Shown one piece after another: positions 1 through 6,410 of a DNA stretch of 9,494 bases. How positions within the stretch are numbered: position 1 is the stretch's first letter; the number at the start of each line of letters is the position of its first letter. The position numbers and the translations under genes are program-made. The stretch lies in contig DATKPK010000001.1 of assembly GCA_035524095.1 (NCBI GenBank), positions 1-9,494 on the forward strand, written 5' to 3'. This stretch comes from DATJUF01 sp035524095 (GTDB taxonomy: Bacteria; Desulfobacterota; Binatia; Binatales; Binataceae). The notes below the pieces were generated by a model, which ran no database searches, was not told where the DNA came from, and saw only the letters and a program-made list of their open reading frames with translations.

Positions 1-198
1 ATGGTGCCCAATGCCTCGGTCAGCGCGAAAATTGTCCAGCAACCGCGCGGGACCAAAGTGATCGTATTCAAGAAAAAGCGGCGGAAGAATTATCGCCGTA
101 AACACGGTCATCGGCAGGAACTCACCGTCTTGCAGATCGAAGGAATCAACCGCGCTGAGGGGTTCGCGCCGATGGAGGAACTTACCAATGGCGCATAA
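1..198 (+). CDS. rplU: 50S ribosomal protein L21, C-terminal part (5' end off window)
   Basis: L21 is a structural protein of the large ribosomal subunit that contacts 23S rRNA. The 65 visible residues match the family's C-terminal half: a basic stretch around residues 16-37 (RGTKVIVFKKKRRKNYRRK), then HGHRQ and a closing LQIEGI, as in the usual GHRQ..T...I..I ending. A complete L21 has about 100 residues, and the first visible residues (MVPNASVSAK) align with the middle of the protein. The ATG at the window's first base is therefore probably an internal methionine, with roughly 40 residues missing to the left. The reading frame runs about ten residues past the usual L21 end and overlaps the start of rpmA by 11 bases, which suggests translational coupling. 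Identity is seen in the sequence; the missing length is inferred. Confidence 0.95.
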   Translation: MVPNASVSAKIVQQPRGTKVIVFKKKRRKNYRRKHGHRQELTVLQIEGINRAEGFAPMEELTNGA

Positions 199-532
199 AA
201 AAGGACAAGGTTCGACCCGTAACGGCCGCGATAGTCCGGGACAGCGGCGCGGCATCAAGGTCTATGCTGGCCAAGCCGTCCGCGCGGGTAACATCCTCGT
301 GCGCCAATGCGGCACCCGTATCCATCCGGGGCGGAACGTCGGGATGGGCCGTGACTACACCATCTTCGCGATGATCGACGGAATCGTGCAGTACGAAACC
401 TACCAGCGCCACAAGCATCGAGTGCATGTCGAGATGCCCAACGGTGTGACCCATGAAGCCGATCAAGCGGCTGAAGCGGACGCCCCAGCGGTCGCGCCTG
501 AAGCTCCTGCGGATTCGGGCGCAACCGCCTGA
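188..532 (+). CDS. rpmA: 50S ribosomal protein L27 with an extended acidic/Ala-rich tail
   Basis: L27 is a large-subunit protein whose flexible N-terminus reaches the peptidyl transferase centre. The product begins MAHKKGQGSTRNGRDSPGQR, the family signature, so the start is secure. There is no cleavable N-terminal extension of the kind seen in many Firmicutes. The core continues with AGNILVRQ (residues 33-40), HPGRNVG (46-52) and DYTIFAMIDG (56-65). L27 is usually about 85 residues. This one has 114, with a tail from about residue 86 rich in Ala, Glu, Asp and Pro that I do not recognise as a domain. A Shine-Dalgarno sequence GGAGG at 174-178 lies inside rplU, nine bases before the ATG. A terminator follows at 556-588, so rplU-rpmA form their own transcript. 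Confidence 0.97.
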   Translation: MAHKKGQGSTRNGRDSPGQRRGIKVYAGQAVRAGNILVRQCGTRIHPGRNVGMGRDYTIFAMIDGIVQYETYQRHKHRVHVEMPNGVTHEADQAAEADAPAVAPEAPADSGATA

Positions 533-555
533 GGTTCTGATACCTTAACCTATGA

Positions 556-588
556 AGCCCTGCGGGAAACCGTGGGGCTTTCTCATTT
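556..588 (+). terminator. Rho-independent terminator after rpmA
   Basis: The arms AGCCCTGCGG (556-565) and CCGTGGGGCT (570-579) pair over ten positions, with two adjacent G-U wobbles, and close a GAAA tetraloop at 566-569. An A-T pair (555/580) can extend the stem. The T-rich run TTCTCATTT follows immediately. Position 24 bases past the rpmA stop fits the end of the rplU-rpmA transcript. Confidence 0.85.
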
Positions 589-595
589 ACAGCGC

Positions 596-614
596 TATAC
601 TCCGCCTTTGGAGG
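596..614 (+). promoter_or_regulatory. Start-deciding RBS (and possible weak -10) for the LLM oxidoreductase
   Basis: GGAGG at 610-614 touches an ATG at 616 with one base between, but lies seven bases before a second in-frame ATG at 622. This makes 622 the likelier start. TATACT at 596-601 resembles a -10 hexamer in the right place just after the rpmA terminator. I find no good -35 element upstream, so the promoter part is tentative. Confidence 0.5.
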
Positions 615-621
615 GATGCTT

Positions 622-1653
622 ATGCGACTGGGATTGACTGCCGGCTATTCCGGCCCGCGAATAGACAAGACAATTGACCTGATCCTCGAAGCCGAGCGCC
701 TGGGCTACGACTCGGTATGGTCAGGCGAAGCTTGGGGTTCTGACGTGATCACCTTTCTCGCCTGGGTCGGCGCCCGCACCTCAAAAATCAAGCTCGGATG
801 CGGCATCATGCAGATGCATGCACGCACCCCCGCCATGACCGCGATGACGGCGATGACCCTCGACGGACTCTCCGGCGGCCGCTTCATTATTGGCCTCGGC
901 CCGTCGAACCCGCAGGTCGTCGAGGGCTGGCACGGCGTCCCATACGGTAAACCGCTTCAGCGTTACCGCGAATATATTGCGATTCTGCGCAAAATCCTCG
1001 AGCGCAAAGAGCCGCTGCAATTCGAGGGCAAAGAATACCAGATTCCATATCGCGGTGCCGGTACGACCGGCCTTGGCAAGCCACTCAAGAGCATCCTCCA
1101 CGGCCGCCCCGATATGAAAATCTATACCGCCTCGATAAGTCCCAAGGGCATCGAATTAGCTGGTGAACTCGCGGATGGCCTGATCCCCGTCTGGATGAGT
1201 CCTCGTTGGTATGCGCAACTATATCAACCCCATCTTGAGGCCGGTTTCGCCAAAGCAAGTAATGATAAAACAATCGCGGATTTTGATCTGGCGCCCTATG
1301 TCCCCTGCCATATGGGCAACGACTTGGAAGAATGCCGCGCGCCGGTCAAGGCGAGCCTCGCGCTCTACATCGGCGGAATGGGCGCGCGGAACCGCAATTT
1401 CTACAACTCCTATGTCCGCAAGTTCGGATATGAAGATCTCGCGACGAAACTGCAGGATCTCTATTTGTCGGGGCGTAAGCAGGAGGCACAGGAAGCCGTC
1501 CCTGACGAACTGGTCGATGCCGTCGCGCTGGTCGGTCCCCGCGAAAAGATGAAAGAGCAGCTTCAGGAGTGGAAGAGTTCGCCGATCAGTACTCTGATCG
1601 TCGGGACCACGCAGCCCGAGGCACTGCGAGCCCTCGCTGAACTCTGCCTCTAA
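622..1653 (+). CDS. LLM-class (luciferase-like) oxidoreductase, probably F420-dependent
   Basis: This is a TIM-barrel oxidoreductase of the bacterial luciferase-like superfamily. It most resembles the F420-dependent subgroup that includes mycobacterial Rv3520c-type proteins. Its substrate cannot be read from sequence. From the start chosen here it has 343 residues, normal for the family. Visible landmarks are the N-terminal strand RLGLTAGYSG, the helix IDLILEAERLGYDSVW (residues 18-33), RTPAMTAMTAMTLDGLSGGR (68-87), and then a GLGPSNPQVVEGWHG segment (91-105) characteristic of this subgroup. AMTAMTAMT is encoded by a near-repeat of nine bases (835-861) but is close to the family norm. An ATG at 616 would add two residues but leaves no room for the ribosome-binding site. 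The gene sits alone between the rpmA terminator and the obgE promoter. Use of F420 rather than FMN is inferred from family resemblance. Confidence 0.88.
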   Translation: MRLGLTAGYSGPRIDKTIDLILEAERLGYDSVWSGEAWGSDVITFLAWVGARTSKIKLGCGIMQMHARTPAMTAMTAMTLDGLSGGRFIIGLGPSNPQVVEGWHGVPYGKPLQRYREYIAILRKILERKEPLQFEGKEYQIPYRGAGTTGLGKPLKSILHGRPDMKIYTASISPKGIELAGELADGLIPVWMSPRWYAQLYQPHLEAGFAKASNDKTIADFDLAPYVPCHMGNDLEECRAPVKASLALYIGGMGARNRNFYNSYVRKFGYEDLATKLQDLYLSGRKQEAQEAVPDELVDAVALVGPREKMKEQLQEWKSSPISTLIVGTTQPEALRALAELCL

Positions 1654-1717
1654 CACGGGAACTCGATTGAAAAGCGGCGACTGGCGTCTCTCGATGAGCG
1701 GACGTTGGCCGCGCGCC

Positions 1718-1736
1718 TGCTATAATTCCCCAACGT
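1718..1736 (+). promoter_or_regulatory. Extended -10 promoter of obgE with almost no leader
   Basis: TGCTATAAT at 1718-1726 is a perfect extended -10 (TGnTATAAT). No convincing -35 hexamer exists at the expected distance, which extended -10 promoters can tolerate. Transcription would start around 1732-1734, only a few bases before the obgE ATG at 1737. No Shine-Dalgarno sequence precedes that ATG. Together these predict a leaderless or near-leaderless message for the obgE-proB-proA-nadD-rsfS operon. The motif is seen; the start site is inferred. Confidence 0.6.
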
Positions 1737-2753
1737 ATGCGGTTTATCGACGAGGCGCGGGTGTTCGTAAGGGCCGGCAAGGGCGGTGACGGCGCGATCG
1801 CCTTTCTGCGCGAAAAATACCGCCCGTTCGGCGGTCCGGCTGGCGGCGACGGCGGGCGCGGCGGTGACGTGATTTTTGAAGTCGACGAAGGCCTCTCGAC
1901 CTTGCTCGATTTCAAGTACAAGCCTCGTCTGATCGCTCCTGACGGTGAGCCTGGCCGTGGCAAGCAACAATACGGCCCTAAGGGTGATGATCTGATCATC
2001 CGAGTCCCGCCCGGCACGATGGCCTTCGATGACAACACTGGCGAGCTGATCGCCGATCTCGTGAGACCGGGTGAGCGCGCGACGATCGCCCACGCCGGCA
2101 ACCATGGCCTTGGCAATATGCATTTCGTCTCCTCCACGCGCCGTGCGCCGCGTATCGCCACACCTGGCACGGCGGGCGAGCAGCGATGGGTGCGGATGGA
2201 ACTCCGCCTCGTCGCCGAAGCCGGTCTGGTCGGGATGCCTAATGCCGGCAAGTCCACGCTGCTGACGGCGCTCAGCGCGGCACGCCCCAAAATCGCGCCT
2301 TATCCATTCACAACGGTCACCCCAAATATCGGGCGGGTACATCGTTCCGACGAGGAAGCCTTCACCGTCGCTGATATTCCGGGACTAATCGAAGGCGCCC
2401 ATCTCGGCCACGGCCTCGGTATCCGTTTCCTGCGCCACATTAGACGCACGCGTGTGCTAGTTTTCGTCGTTGATGTCGGCGGTGATCCGGAGGGCGACTT
2501 TCATACCGTCCGCCACGAGGTTGAAGCATTCGACCCGGCCATGGCGGCGCGCCCGTCCGTTATAGCTTTGAACAAGATTGATTTGATCCAGCCTGCCGAA
2601 GCCGAGCGCGTCGCTGCTTCGATGCATTCATCTACCGGCCTCGAGACCTGGTTGATCTCCGCACAGGAGCGTATCGGTCTCGAACCGTTGGTCGCCTCTA
2701 TCGCTTCGCATCTGCGGCAGACGGTAACTGCGGAGGCGGCTTGCCCCAACTGA
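1737..2753 (+). CDS. obgE: GTPase Obg/CgtA, ribosome assembly
   Basis: Obg is an essential GTPase that binds the 50S subunit during late assembly and links ribosome maturation to stress signalling. The N-terminal glycine-rich OBG domain spans about residues 1-157 (RAGKGGDGA, FGGPAGGDGGRGGDV). The G domain follows: G1 GMPNAGKST (166-174), G2 threonines 192-193 in PFTTVTPN, G3 DIPG (213-216), G4 NKID (279-282), and a G5-like SA (308-309). At 338 residues it ends soon after the G domain, without the C-terminal extensions of E. coli or Gram-positive Obg; this short form is common. After DIPGLIEGA the switch region reads HLGHGLGIRF where the family usually has HEGAGLGHRF, a cluster of unusual substitutions. 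No Shine-Dalgarno sequence precedes the ATG. It is first in a probable operon and overlaps proB by 13 bases. Confidence 0.97.
   Translation: MRFIDEARVFVRAGKGGDGAIAFLREKYRPFGGPAGGDGGRGGDVIFEVDEGLSTLLDFKYKPRLIAPDGEPGRGKQQYGPKGDDLIIRVPPGTMAFDDNTGELIADLVRPGERATIAHAGNHGLGNMHFVSSTRRAPRIATPGTAGEQRWVRMELRLVAEAGLVGMPNAGKSTLLTALSAARPKIAPYPFTTVTPNIGRVHRSDEEAFTVADIPGLIEGAHLGHGLGIRFLRHIRRTRVLVFVVDVGGDPEGDFHTVRHEVEAFDPAMAARPSVIALNKIDLIQPAEAERVAASMHSSTGLETWLISAQERIGLEPLVASIASHLRQTVTAEAACPN
2732..2743 (+). promoter_or_regulatory. RBS and TTG start of proB inside obgE
   Basis: GGAGG at 2732-2736 lies four bases before TTG at 2741, both inside the last codons of obgE. The alternative in-frame GTG at 2768 has no visible ribosome-binding site. 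This supports a TTG start and translation coupled to obgE. Confidence 0.65.
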
Positions 2754-3883
2754 ATTACAAGCGTGCCGTGATCGAACCGGTGCGCCGAATCGTCGTCAAA
2801 GTTGGTAGCGCCGTCCTCTCCGACAGCGGCGGCTTGCGGCGCGAAGTTATTGAGGATCTCGCACGCCAAATCGACACGGTGATTCGTGGCGGACGCGAAG
2901 TCGTGCTCGTCACTTCCGGTGCGATCGCCGCTGGGCGTGCGCGCCTCGGGTGCCATGGCGCCACGATTGCTGAACGGCAAGCGGCTGCCGCCACTGGCCA
3001 GATCGAATTGATGCGCCAATGGGCGCGTGCCTTCGATGCTCGTGGGCGCACCGTCGCGCAGTTGCTCCTAACCCATCAGGATTTGGCTGAGCGCAAGCGC
3101 CGACTCAACGCGACTCACACGATTGACGCTCTGCTGGCGACCGGTGTTATCCCGATTGTCAATGAAAACGACACGGTCGCAGTCGAAGAGATTCGCATGG
3201 GCGATAATGACGTCCTGTCGTCGCTCGTCGCCGGGATGGTCCAAGCGGGTTTGCTGATCATTCTGAGCGACGTTGAAGGGGTCCTGACCGGTGACCCGCG
3301 CAAGCGTGCCGACGCCTCCCTGATTCCGCTCATCGCCGATCCTGAAGCGGGTATGCGCGGTCTCGTCGCTGATAGTGCAGGACCGCTGGGCAGTGGTGGA
3401 ATGGCGACCAAGCTCAAAGCCGCGCGGCAGGCCGCACGAGCGGGCATCAGCGTTGTGATCGCACGCGGGCGCCATTCCGATGCGCTTGCAACGGTACTCG
3501 ATTCCGATCGCGAGACCGGCACGCTGGTTCTGCCTGCGCGCAAGCGTTTGCGTGGCCGCAAGCATTGGATCGCATTTGCACTGCGTCCTTCAGGCGCACT
3601 CGGCGTCGATCGTGGCGCAGCGGATGCACTGCGCAAGCGCGGACGCAGCCTGCTGCCCTCAGGGATTCGCGAGGTGAGTGGCAGCTTTGCAAGCGGTGAT
3701 TGTGTCAGTCTGCTTGATCAGGAAGGCATCGAATTTGGCCGCGGCCTGGTTAACTATCCCGCCGCCGACGTTCTGAAAGTCAAAGGAATGCGCTCGCACG
3801 AAATATCGCGAGTGCTAGGATACAAAGTCGCGGACGAGATCATTCATCGCGATAACTTCGTCCTGATTGAAGAGTTGGCATGA
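2741..3883 (+). CDS. proB: Glutamate 5-kinase with C-terminal PUA domain
   Basis: ProB phosphorylates the side-chain carboxylate of glutamate with ATP, the first and usually proline-inhibited step of proline synthesis, in the cytoplasm. The amino-acid kinase domain spans about residues 15-265, with VVKVGS (18-23) at the phosphate-binding lysine, TSGAIAAGR (58-66), NENDTVAVEE (141-150), GDND (154-157), a SDVEGVLTGDPR segment (176-187), and GSGGMATKLKAA (217-228). The PUA domain covers about 279-372 and includes LLPSGIREVSGSF (304-316). The 380 residues are close to the long, PUA-bearing form typical of bacteria. The preferred start is TTG at 2741, overlapping obgE by 13 bases; GTG at 2768 would shorten it by nine residues and still leave the kinase intact. 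It overlaps proA by ATGA at 3880. Confidence 0.96.
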   Translation: MPQLNYKRAVIEPVRRIVVKVGSAVLSDSGGLRREVIEDLARQIDTVIRGGREVVLVTSGAIAAGRARLGCHGATIAERQAAAATGQIELMRQWARAFDARGRTVAQLLLTHQDLAERKRRLNATHTIDALLATGVIPIVNENDTVAVEEIRMGDNDVLSSLVAGMVQAGLLIILSDVEGVLTGDPRKRADASLIPLIADPEAGMRGLVADSAGPLGSGGMATKLKAARQAARAGISVVIARGRHSDALATVLDSDRETGTLVLPARKRLRGRKHWIAFALRPSGALGVDRGAADALRKRGRSLLPSGIREVSGSFASGDCVSLLDQEGIEFGRGLVNYPAADVLKVKGMRSHEISRVLGYKVADEIIHRDNFVLIEELA

Positions 3884-5133
3884 CTCTCGAAACCGAACTT
3901 CGCGAACGGCTTGACTTCGCTCGCCACGCCGCCCGGCAACTCGCCTTGGCATCATCCGATCGCAAGAACCGCGCTTTGGGCGCCTTGGCTGAGCTGCTCC
4001 GCGAATCTACCATTACGATTCTCGATGCCAACCGCGAAGACCTCGCCAATGCTGCTGCAGCAGGTCACGGCGGCGCGTTCGTCGAACGGTTGACGCTTAC
4101 GCCGGATCGCATTACCGCGATCGCCCACAGCGTCGAGCAGGTCGCGGCGCTGCCCGACCCTGTCGGCGAGACGATAGCCCGCTGGCGGCGTCCGAATGGT
4201 CTCGCAATCGTCCAGATTCGGGTTCCGCTAGGTGTCATAGCGATCATTTATGAGTCACGCCCTAATGTGACTATTGACGCCGGTGTCTTGGGACTCAAAG
4301 CTGGCAACGCGGTCGTGCTGCGCGGCGGACGCGAATCACTCGTCACCAATGGCGTTCTCGCCGGTCTGATCGAACGGGCTTTGACTGCCGCCGATCTGGA
4401 TCCGCACTCGGTTATGTTCATCGGCAATCCCGATCGCGAAGTCGTGCAGATCCTTAAGCGCCTGCCCGAGGCGATCGACCTGATCATCCCGCGTGGCGGT
4501 AACGCCCTGAAAGACGCGCTGGCCGATTCCTCGGTACCGCTCCTGCCGCATTTCGACGGCATCTGTCACACCTATGTTGACCGCGCCGCAGATCTGCGAA
4601 AGGCCGAGGAAATTTGCTTCAATGCCAAGTGCAGCCGCCCGTCGGTGTGCAATGCGATGGAGACACTGCTGGTGCATGAGAAGATTGCGCCAGCCTTCCT
4701 TCCGCGCATGGCCGAGCGCTTCCGCGAAGCCGGCGTCGAGTTGCGCGGCGACGAGCGCGCCTGTGCCCTCATCCCGGACGCCTTAGTCGCGACACCGGAG
4801 GATTGGGAGACCGAATATCTCGACCTGATCCTCTCGATCAAAGTCGTTGATTCCCTTGAGGAGTCGACCGTGTTCATCGGCCATCACAGTTCGGGACTAG
4901 CCGACGCGATCGTGACTGAGGATGAGGAAACTGCCCGCCGCTTCGAGCGCGAAGTCGATTCAGCCACCGTCTACGTCAATGCCTCGACCCGCTTCACCGA
5001 CGGTTTCGAATTCGGTTTCGGCGCCGAGACCGGCATCTCGACGAATCGACTCCACGCCCGCGGTCCGATGGGCCTGAGGGAGCTGACCACCTACAAATAC
5101 GTCGTGCGTGGTGACGGCCAGATTCGCATCTGA
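3880..5133 (+). CDS. proA: Gamma-glutamyl phosphate reductase
   Basis: ProA reduces the unstable gamma-glutamyl phosphate made by ProB to glutamate 5-semialdehyde with NADPH, the second step of proline synthesis. The two enzymes are thought to pass the intermediate directly, which fits their ATGA overlap and coupled translation. The protein has the aldehyde-dehydrogenase fold and the usual length of 417 residues. Seen in order: YESRPNVT (124-131), LKAGNAVVLRGG (139-150), IPRGGNAL (203-210), HFDGICHTYVD (224-234), NAKCSRPSVCNAMETLLVH (248-266) with the probable catalytic Cys257 in VCNAMET, and a conserved ending with GAETGIST, HARGPMGL and LTTYKY. All key parts are intact. Confidence 0.97.
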   Translation: MTLETELRERLDFARHAARQLALASSDRKNRALGALAELLRESTITILDANREDLANAAAAGHGGAFVERLTLTPDRITAIAHSVEQVAALPDPVGETIARWRRPNGLAIVQIRVPLGVIAIIYESRPNVTIDAGVLGLKAGNAVVLRGGRESLVTNGVLAGLIERALTAADLDPHSVMFIGNPDREVVQILKRLPEAIDLIIPRGGNALKDALADSSVPLLPHFDGICHTYVDRAADLRKAEEICFNAKCSRPSVCNAMETLLVHEKIAPAFLPRMAERFREAGVELRGDERACALIPDALVATPEDWETEYLDLILSIKVVDSLEESTVFIGHHSSGLADAIVTEDEETARRFEREVDSATVYVNASTRFTDGFEFGFGAETGISTNRLHARGPMGLRELTTYKYVVRGDGQIRI

Positions 5134-5151
5134 ACGACCTCGAAAGCAACC

Positions 5152-5790
5152 ATGCGTGTTGGACTCTACGGGGGCAGCTTCAACCCCATCCACTTCGGTC
5201 ATCTGCGGGCTGCCGAAGAAGATCGCGAGATGCTCAACCTCGATTTGCTCTATTTCATCCCCGCCGCCTCCCCCCCGCACAAGCGGGATGGCGACTTGGC
5301 GACCGCCGAACAGCGGCTCAACATGGTTCGGCTGGCGACCAAGGGCAATCGTCATTTCATGGTCTCGGATGCAGAAATCCGCCGCCCTGGCCGCTCTTAC
5401 ACCATCGATACCGTACGCCACTTCAAAGAAACCATGCGGGCGCCAGCCGAATTGTACCTGATCATGGGCGCCGACCAGTTCAACGAACTCGATACCTGGA
5501 AACAGAGCGCCGAACTGGTCCAGCTAAGTCATCTGGTGGTTCACTCGCGGCCCGGCGCCGACGGTCCCAAGACGCCTCAGGCGTCGCTTGCGACGGTAAA
5601 GCACTTTGGTTACGTTAGGGAAGATGATCACTATGTCCACTCAGGCGGTTATACGTTAGCGTTCGTTACCACCACCTTCCTGCCGATCTCGGCAACCATG
5701 ATCCGGCGCAAAATCGCCGCGCAGGAATCTATTCGCTACCTCCTTCCGGACGACGTGACCGATTATATCCGACGCCACAAGGTCTATTAG
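5152..5790 (+). CDS. nadD: Nicotinate-nucleotide adenylyltransferase
   Basis: NadD joins nicotinate mononucleotide and ATP to give nicotinate adenine dinucleotide (deamido-NAD), a late step of NAD synthesis. It belongs to the nucleotidyltransferase (HxGH) family. The N-terminal motif GGSFNPIHFGH (residues 7-17) supplies both histidines, H14 and H17. PPHK (41-44), SYTIDT (82-87) and the C-terminal ISATMIRR (179-186, the ISxTxIR motif) are also present. It has 212 residues, normal for the family. The start is 18 bases after proA with only a weak GAAAG at 5142-5146, but it begins exactly at the conserved strand MRVGLYGGSF. NadD next to rsfS is a very common bacterial arrangement. Confidence 0.97.
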   Translation: MRVGLYGGSFNPIHFGHLRAAEEDREMLNLDLLYFIPAASPPHKRDGDLATAEQRLNMVRLATKGNRHFMVSDAEIRRPGRSYTIDTVRHFKETMRAPAELYLIMGADQFNELDTWKQSAELVQLSHLVVHSRPGADGPKTPQASLATVKHFGYVREDDHYVHSGGYTLAFVTTTFLPISATMIRRKIAAQESIRYLLPDDVTDYIRRHKVY

Positions 5791-5800
5791 TAGAGGGTTA

Positions 5801-6232
5801 ATGGCAGACGACGAAGGTAGCGCATTGCAGTCCTCCGAGAGCTTGGATTCACTCAGCAAGGCCATGGCCGCAGTTGAAGCGGCCCTCGACAAAAAAGCTC
5901 AGGACTTGGTGGTTCTTCAAGTTGAGCACCTCAGTTCTATCGCCGAATATTTCCTGATCGCGACCGGCCGCTCCGATATTCAAGTGCAGGCGATCGCGCG
6001 CGGCATCGAGGAGCGGATGGCGCAAGCGAACGAACGTCCGCTGGCTATCGAGGGCCTCGCGCATGCCCATTGGGTCGTGCTCGATTACGACGATGTGGTG
6101 ATTCATCTTTTCTATCAGCCCGCCCGCGAATTCTATCGCTTGGAAAGCACTTGGACCGACGCTCGCGAAGTCCCGCTGCCGGAACCTTTCCGCACCCAGG
6201 CCCGCGATGTGACCTCCCGCGCTATGGCCTAA
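5801..6232 (+). CDS. rsfS: Ribosomal silencing factor RsfS (Iojap family)
   Basis: RsfS binds ribosomal protein L14 on the 50S subunit and blocks joining of the 30S subunit, lowering translation under nutrient limitation. The Iojap core covers about residues 20-120: KKAQDLVVLQV (31-41), AEYFLIATGRSDIQVQAIA (48-66), and WVVLDYDDVVIHLF (91-104) followed by REFYRLESTW (109-118). The 143 residues include an N-terminal extension of about 18 residues and a C-terminal tail beyond the core. GAGGG (5793-5797) lies three bases before the ATG, ten bases after nadD. The partner gene rlmH, which often follows rsfS, is not found here; a 178-base gap follows instead. With obgE in the same operon, the cluster carries two factors acting on the large subunit. 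Confidence 0.95.
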   Translation: MADDEGSALQSSESLDSLSKAMAAVEAALDKKAQDLVVLQVEHLSSIAEYFLIATGRSDIQVQAIARGIEERMAQANERPLAIEGLAHAHWVVLDYDDVVIHLFYQPAREFYRLESTWTDAREVPLPEPFRTQARDVTSRAMA

Positions 6233-6265
6233 TCGCCAAAACTCCGCGCCGCCGCGCTTTCACTC

Positions 6266-6389
6266 AGCGAAAAGTTTCGCTAAATCGCACTATTAGCGAT
6301 CGTTCCCGATCGCAGTGCCACTGCACTCACCTTTCGAGGGCAAGCGTAGCGCTCGCCGACGTCTGGATGATTCGGCGATGAGCCGCCGA
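6266..6389 (+). other. Gene-free gap 6233-6410 with a series of stem-loops
   Basis: I find no gene in the 178 bases between rsfS and the methyltransferase. Instead there are consecutive inverted repeats: AGCGAAA/TTTCGCT (6266-6281, seven pairs), GCGATCG/CGATCGC around TTCC (6296-6313, seven pairs), AGTGC/GCACT around CACT (6314-6327, five pairs), GGCAAGCG/CGCTCGCC around TAG (6339-6357, seven of eight pairs), and TCGGCG/CGCCGA (6372-6389, six pairs). None is followed by a good T run, so these are not classic intrinsic terminators. The stretch may be a structured leader, a small RNA, or an intergenic repeat. The repeats are seen; any role is inferred. Confidence 0.45.
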
Positions 6390-6410
6390 TAGTAAGGTAG
6401 CGAACAACCG

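Noticed and set aside
835..861. Three near-identical nine-base units in the LLM gene (AMTAMTAMT)
   Set aside because: The family normally has a similar AMTAMTAAT stretch here, so this is conserved protein sequence rather than a repeat expansion.
1654..1736. Classical sigma-70 -35 box for the obgE promoter (TTGAAA at 1667-1672, TTGGCC at 1705-1710)
   Set aside because: Their distances to the -10 at 1721 (48 and 10 bases) do not fit a 16-18 base spacer, so only the extended -10 is called.
1586..2342. Two long minus-strand frames opposite obgE
   Set aside because: They lie antisense to a clearly conserved gene, with Arg/Pro/Ser-rich translations and no family resemblance.
6070..6381. 103-codon plus-strand frame running from rsfS into the hairpin-rich gap
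   Set aside because: It starts inside the conserved core of rsfS in another frame and gives an Arg/Ser-rich translation typical of a GC-rich shadow frame.
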